From a virus, in the IMG/VR virus record IMGVR_UViG_3300037635_000469, positions 1-32,472 of that record: 32,472 nucleotides of DNA. One strand, written 5' to 3'. This document shows positions 30,503-32,472 of the stretch, one piece after another. Position 1 is the stretch's first letter; each line of letters begins with the position of its first letter. A program made the translations under genes and the position numbers. The notes beneath the pieces are model-generated. The model was given only the letters and a program-made list of their open reading frames with translations, was not told the origin of the DNA and did not search any database.

Positions 30503-30562
30503 GGTACTAAGTACCATCTCCCGGCCCCCAGCCGGGAGATGATACTAAGTACCTACTGAGTA
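30503..30562 (+). promoter_or_regulatory. Three palindromic operator-like sites, TACTNAGTA
   Basis: GGTACTAAGTACC at 30503-30515 is a perfect 13-base palindrome. GATACTAAGTACC at 30541-30553 is the same with one mismatch, and TACTGAGTA at 30554-30562 is a third core. The first and second flank the 11-bp GC hairpin at 30515-30541. They start ten or so bases downstream of the promoter-like core. Repeated palindromes here are the classic form of dimeric repressor or activator sites, or of short origin iterons. The binding protein is not known; the HTH protein at 4041-4412 is one candidate. Confidence 0.55.
30515..30541 (+). promoter_or_regulatory. GC-rich perfect hairpin between operator-like sites
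   Basis: Arms CATCTCCCGGC (30515-30525) and GCCGGGAGATG (30531-30541) are perfect 11-bp complements around loop CCCCA. There is no T-run after it on either strand, so a simple intrinsic terminator is unlikely. It may fold in the 5' leader of the rightward transcript. Confidence 0.6.
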
Positions 30563-30613
30563 CCTTTATGCGCATACAGGCCAAAGGTATATAACAGAAC
30601 GCACCGGGAACCC

Positions 30614-30631
30614 ATATCTATACATAGATAT
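30614..30631 (+). repeat. AT-rich inverted repeat
   Basis: ATATCTAT (30614-30621) and ATAGATAT (30624-30631) are perfect complements separated by AC. This is the most AT-rich palindrome of the control region, and sits next to AAAGGTATATAACAG. It could be an unwinding element or a protein-binding site. Confidence 0.5.
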
Positions 30632-30643
30632 AGACTGGACCCC

Positions 30644-30797
30644 CACCCCCCGTAGGGGGGTGCCCCCCGCAGTCCGACGGTCCTCGGGCGCGCGCACGGC
30701 ATTTCCGTAGGAAATGCGAGCCAAACCGGCCAAATCAGAACTCCCGAAGGGAGTTCAACGCGCAGCCGACCGGGCAGGCGCTGTTGCTCTGCAACAG
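30644..30797 (+). repeat. Series of four perfect 7-8 bp triloop hairpins in the leader
   Basis: Four hairpins occur in 154 bases: 30644-30662 (CACCCCCC, loop GTA), 30699-30717 (GCATTTCC, loop GTA), 30738-30756 (GAACTCCC, loop GAA) and 30781-30797 (CTGTTGC, loop TCT). Each stem is perfect but unrelated in sequence to the others. The form, not the sequence, is repeated. This suggests selection at the RNA level in a long 5' leader, or repeated quasi-palindrome formation during replication. Confidence 0.65.
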
Positions 30798-30828
30798 TAC
30801 GTGGGCGAGAGGTTCGGCGGCAGCGGAG

Positions 30829-30877
30829 CATCCCCAGATATTCCCTTGAACGTAGTGAAAGGGAATATCGGGGGATG
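30829..30877 (+). promoter_or_regulatory. Long hairpin 36 bases before the first small gene
   Basis: Arms 30829-30847 and 30859-30877 pair at 18 of 19 positions with one A-G mismatch. The 11-base loop GAACGTAGTGA sits within TTGAACGTAGTGAA, closely like the loop of the hairpin at 32029-32077 (TTGAACAAAGTGAA) although the stems differ. An A-run, not a T-run, follows, so it is not a standard terminator. An RNase III-type processing site, a stabiliser or a protein-binding RNA is more likely. Confidence 0.65.
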
Positions 30878-30912
30878 GCCCCTCGAAAAAAAATCCCAAT
30901 CGGAGGAAATCC

Positions 30913-31293
30913 ATGACGAAGACAATCACCCTCACGAACGATCAACTGGAGTTGATCGTAAAGGCCGCTGTGGAGACTGCTTTGCAGTCCGTGGCACCGG
31001 AGCCGAAGGCTCCGGCGAAGAAGAAGACTTCTTCGAAGAAGAAGGTTGATCCGTTGGCCCCGAAGAAGACGGCGAAGCCGTCGGCACCGAAGGTGGACCG
31101 GGCAGCCCGGAAAGCACAGAACAAGGTTCTGTGGCGTCAGATCAACGGCAAGGTTCAGAAGGCGGAGAACGCCAAGACCTTGGTCTTGGCGAATGGCTTC
31201 CTGAAGGAAGCCATGGCGATGACTCCGGCGTCTTGGACTTCAGTCCAGAACAAGATTGTCGCCAAGCAGGAACTGCTTGGTATCACGGTCTAG
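30913..31293 (+). CDS. Small basic protein, first of the hairpin-rich cassette
   Basis: A 126-aa protein with a clear CGGAGG site six bases before ATG 30913. The N-terminus TLTNDQLELIVKAAVETALQ is one amphipathic helix. Residues 28-66 are a Pro/Ala/Lys-rich linker (APEPKAPAKKKTSSKKKVD, KKTAKPSAPK), reminiscent of histone-H1-like tails. The C-terminal 60 residues are helical (LWRQINGKVQKAENAKTLVLANGFLKEAM, WTSVQNKIVAKQELLG). It is probably a nucleic-acid-binding protein, but no family is recognised. The coding sequence itself contains at least ten perfect inverted repeats (listed under 30938-31588), a very unusual density. Confidence 0.82.
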   Translation: MTKTITLTNDQLELIVKAAVETALQSVAPEPKAPAKKKTSSKKKVDPLAPKKTAKPSAPKVDRAARKAQNKVLWRQINGKVQKAENAKTLVLANGFLKEAMAMTPASWTSVQNKIVAKQELLGITV

Positions 31294-31588
31294 TTCAGCC
31301 GAAACACCCGGTCCCTGAAGGGACCGGGTGTCGGTCGGGATTCGCCATCCGGCCCTGATGAGGTAGGCGCGTACAGGGAGGTGCTATGAAGAACTTGCTT
31401 CGCAAGTTTGTGTGGAACCTGATCGAAGATCAGGTTTGGGATGCTATTTCCGAGTTTGATGAGGACTTGGATGCCGTACTCTTCGGTAACGAAGAGTACG
31501 GCATTGAGTCGGCCATTGGATCTCTCGTAAGGCGGGAGATTCGGAAGGCTGATATCCGGCGCACGAATCTTCGTATCAATACGAAGAT
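30938..31588 (+). repeat. Tiled perfect inverted repeats inside two coding sequences
   Basis: Inside the gene at 30913-31293: 30938-30959 (10-bp arms), 30975-30989 (6, loop TTT), 30997-31015 (8, GAA), 31028-31044 (7, GAA), 31098-31110 (5, CAG), 31115-31133 (8, AAG), 31170-31191 (10, TT), 31193-31214 (9, TGAA), 31234-31247 (6, TC) and 31262-31280 (8, GAA). Inside the gene at 31386-31667: 31392-31408 (7, TTC), 31416-31436 (9, GAA), 31471-31504 (15, GTAA), 31520-31540 (8, one G-U pair) and 31567-31588 (10, CA). Stems have different sequences and are not copies of each other. Confidence 0.8.
31304..31331 (+). promoter_or_regulatory. Intergenic hairpin between first and second small genes
   Basis: Arms of 12 bp (31304-31315 and 31320-31331, core CACCCGGTCCC) pair perfectly around loop TGAA. 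It follows the first gene's stop by ten bases. TCGGTCGGG, not a T-run, follows, so intrinsic termination would be weak at best. It sits where the hairpins ahead of the other small genes sit. Confidence 0.65.
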
Positions 31589-31667
31589 CAATGCGGCTCT
31601 AGCCAATGCCACTGTCGCCCCGCATATGGCAGGCGACATCGGATGCCCCGGACTGGACGACTTCTAA
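31386..31667 (+). CDS. Small hypothetical protein, second of the cassette
   Basis: A 93-aa protein with a strong GGGAGGT five bases before ATG 31386. It is helical and charged: KNLLRKFVWNLIEDQVWDAISEF, DAVLFGNEEYGIESAIGSLVRREIRKADIRRTN, and then a short tail GDIGCPGLDDF. The N-terminal amphipathic helix could bind membrane or RNA. No family is recognised. Its coding sequence holds a perfect 15-bp-arm hairpin (31471-31504) and four others, so silent codon positions appear constrained by base pairing. Confidence 0.78.
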   Translation: MKNLLRKFVWNLIEDQVWDAISEFDEDLDAVLFGNEEYGIESAIGSLVRREIRKADIRRTNLRINTKINAALANATVAPHMAGDIGCPGLDDF

Positions 31668-31675
31668 CGGTAAGA

Positions 31676-31724
31676 CTCCTGTCCATCTCTTCTCTTATGA
31701 AGTAAGAGAAGAGATGGACTGGAG
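31676..31724 (+). promoter_or_regulatory. Very long intergenic hairpin with conserved flanks, copy 1
   Basis: Arms of 22 positions (31676-31697 and 31703-31724) pair at 21, with one T-T mismatch and loop TGAAG. The outer part CTCCTGTCCA...TGGACTGGAG is shared with the hairpin at 32029-32077, while the inner stems differ but stay paired. It lies nine bases after the second gene's stop and 33 before the third gene. AGTCC and a purine-rich stretch follow, not a T-run. Confidence 0.75.
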
Positions 31725-31756
31725 AAGTCCAAAGTTTCGACGATGAAAGGGATGCC

Positions 31757-32020
31757 ATGACAATGAAGAACACAACCCACGAGGAAGCAACTTTCAAGCA
31801 GATTGCCCGGTGTTTGAAGGCGTATAGGGATCTGGACGCTGCGTTCTGGCCGTTCGTTCACGCTATAGCCGACGATGACGAGACTGCCAACGATCCTAGT
31901 GCTGCCGCTGAGTTGATGCGACGGATGCTGGCGGTAACGCTGTCCGACATCTACTTTGCCGCCGTTGGCGGTGATCGTGACGAGTTCCTAGCAGCAGCAG
32001 ACGCAGACATACTGCGCTAG
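31757..32020 (+). CDS. Small hypothetical protein, third of the cassette
   Basis: An 87-aa protein; AAAGGG lies five bases before ATG 31757 (a second in-frame ATG follows two codons later). It is acidic and helical: EATFKQIARCLKAYRDLDAAFWPFVHAIADDDE, then SAAAELMRRMLAVTLSDIYFAAVGG. The second helix is hydrophobic on one face. No family is recognised. Unlike the two genes before it, I see few inverted repeats inside it (only a 5-bp CCGCC/GGCGG pair). It is flanked by the two paralogous hairpins. Confidence 0.75.
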   Translation: MTMKNTTHEEATFKQIARCLKAYRDLDAAFWPFVHAIADDDETANDPSAAAELMRRMLAVTLSDIYFAAVGGDRDEFLAAADADILR

Positions 32021-32028
32021 ACAACGGA

Positions 32029-32077
32029 CTCCTGTCCACTCTCTCTTGAACAAAGTGAAAGAGAGAGTGGACTGGAG
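32029..32077 (+). promoter_or_regulatory. Very long intergenic hairpin with conserved flanks, copy 2
   Basis: Inner arms of 14 bp (32034-32047 and 32059-32072) plus outer CTCC/GGAG across a single T-T mismatch. The 11-base loop GAACAAAGTGA matches the 30829-30877 loop at 9 of 11 positions. The flanks match the 31676-31724 copy (GACTCCTGTCCA and TGGACTGGAG). It therefore combines features of both other hairpins. An AGTCCAAAAAAA stretch follows and the next gene starts 36 bases on. Confidence 0.75.
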
Positions 32078-32113
32078 GACAGTCCAAAAAAACCATGACA
32101 AAAGGGAGATGAT

Positions 32114-32472
32114 ATGAAAACGATTCATGACGAGATTCAGCGTCTACGGAAGTTCATCGTGTGGGATGACGATGATGCTTTTGTGCCTAGGACTGCGTTG
32201 GCGCAGTTCAAGATAGACGCTGGTTGTCCGAACGTAAGCGGTGGGATGGGGCGTGAGCCGTGGCGTTACGAGTTGTCGAATAACGAGCGGTTGCGTTTGT
32301 ATGGGATTGACTTCAACGAGTCGCCTATGCCGCACTTGAAGACAGTGAAGGGTTCGGAGTACCCGGAGGTGCCGTCGTCTGGTATGACTCGTAGCGAGTA
32401 TGAGGCGTGGTGGGTGCAGTCGGAGTCCGATGAGCATCGGGCTGCGCCTGCGTACCGTGAGGCGGTGGCAGC
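32114..32472 (+). CDS. Hypothetical protein, fourth of the cassette, 3' truncated by window edge
   Basis: AAGGGAG lies seven bases before ATG 32114 and the frame stays open to the last base (119 codons). It reads KTIHDEIQRLRKFIVWDDDDAF, then KIDAGCPNVSGGMGREPWRYELSNNERLRLYGIDF, then MPHLKTVKGSEYPEVPSSGM and YEAWWVQSESDEHRAAPAY. I do not recognise it. Its acidic cluster and many Trp/Tyr residues suggest a compact, non-membrane protein. It lies in the same + operon that probably runs on toward the replication genes outside the window. Confidence 0.72.
   Translation, partial: MKTIHDEIQRLRKFIVWDDDDAFVPRTALAQFKIDAGCPNVSGGMGREPWRYELSNNERLRLYGIDFNESPMPHLKTVKGSEYPEVPSSGMTRSEYEAWWVQSESDEHRAAPAYREAVA

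Larger units (their letters stand above)
30364..30912 (+). other. Noncoding control region between divergent arms
   Basis: About 550 bases without a credible gene separate the leftward late operon from the rightward small-gene operon. It contains an inverted repeat at 30442-30460, a T7-promoter-like core at 30486-30496, three TACTNAGTA palindromes, a GC hairpin at 30515-30541, an AT-rich inverted repeat at 30614-30631 and a run of triloop hairpins up to 30877. The several 60-130 aa open frames here have low-complexity or shifted content and no ribosome-binding site. It may combine promoter, operator and possibly origin functions. No clear terminator or leftward promoter stands out. Confidence 0.75.

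Noticed and set aside
30829-30900. Terminator for leftward or rightward transcription
   Set aside because: The A-run at 30886-30893 is on the wrong side for a rightward terminator; for leftward transcription its T-run would come before the hairpin.
30553-31049. Open frames of about 110-130 aa in the control region, on both strands
   Set aside because: They run through hairpins and homopolymer runs, lack ribosome-binding sites and cover the clearly better gene at 30913.
31304-31331. Rho-independent terminator after the first small gene
   Set aside because: The stem is strong but the following bases are TCGGTCGGG with no T-run, and the same operon seems to continue with a good ribosome-binding site.
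31823-31851. Further T7-like promoters (TATAGGGA near 31823 and CTATAG near 31846)
   Set aside because: Both are short partial matches within a coding sequence and lack the rest of the consensus.
1-32472. CRISPR array, tRNA genes, insertion sequences, integrase or attachment site
   Set aside because: No spaced direct repeats, cloverleaf, transposase or integrase motifs were seen by eye; a tRNA search program would be needed to exclude tRNAs fully.

Overview
The window looks like part of a tailed double-stranded DNA phage genome with a short-tailed (podovirus, T7/P22-like) virion plan. It holds two terminase large-subunit halves, a small terminase, portal, scaffold, HK97-type capsid protein, head-tail adaptor, a nozzle protein of the T7 gp12 type, several fiber-type proteins, two very large internal-virion candidates and a lysis cassette. 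The host is probably a Gram-positive actinobacterium: the holin is of the small r1t type, the endolysin is an amidase with a C-terminal peptidoglycan-binding domain, no Gram-negative spanin pair is obvious, and there is a small Cys4-type protein of a kind I associate with actinophages. The host call is inference. The sequence probably comes from an uncultured phage. Both ends cut genes, so genome parts such as a DNA polymerase may lie outside.

Layout. Positions 1-4944 (+ strand): a compact DNA-metabolism operon with overlapping genes. In order it has a PD-(D/E)XK nuclease (5' cut), an unknown protein, a RecA/DnaB-fold ATPase, an archaeo-eukaryotic-type primase, a RusA resolvase, a possible nuclease-like protein, a sigma-region-4-like HTH protein and an Nmad1 (DUF1599) protein. 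It collides tail-to-tail with the late module. Positions 4935-30363 (- strand, transcribed right to left) form the late module: terS, three tiny genes, the split terL, two small genes, portal, scaffold, capsid, Cys4 protein, adaptor, nozzle, four fiber/adhesin-type proteins, a fiber-assembly-like protein, small proteins, two coiled-coil-rich virion proteins, a 2840-aa giant virion protein, amidase, holin and one unknown gene.

Positions 30364-30912 are a noncoding control region between the divergent arms. It carries an 11-bp match to the downstream half of the T7 RNA polymerase promoter, three copies of the palindrome TACTNAGTA and a series of perfect hairpins. From 30913 to the right edge (+ strand) lie four small unknown genes, each preceded by a long hairpin and a ribosome-binding site. 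The first two coding sequences are themselves almost tiled with perfect inverted repeats (7-15 bp arms, often GAA/AAG/TTC triloops).

The most unusual things here are that structured small-gene cassette, a protein-kinase-like domain (K1301, E1325, D1425, D1446) inside the 2840-aa virion protein, and a terminase large subunit split into separate ATPase and nuclease genes overlapping at ATGCTGA.
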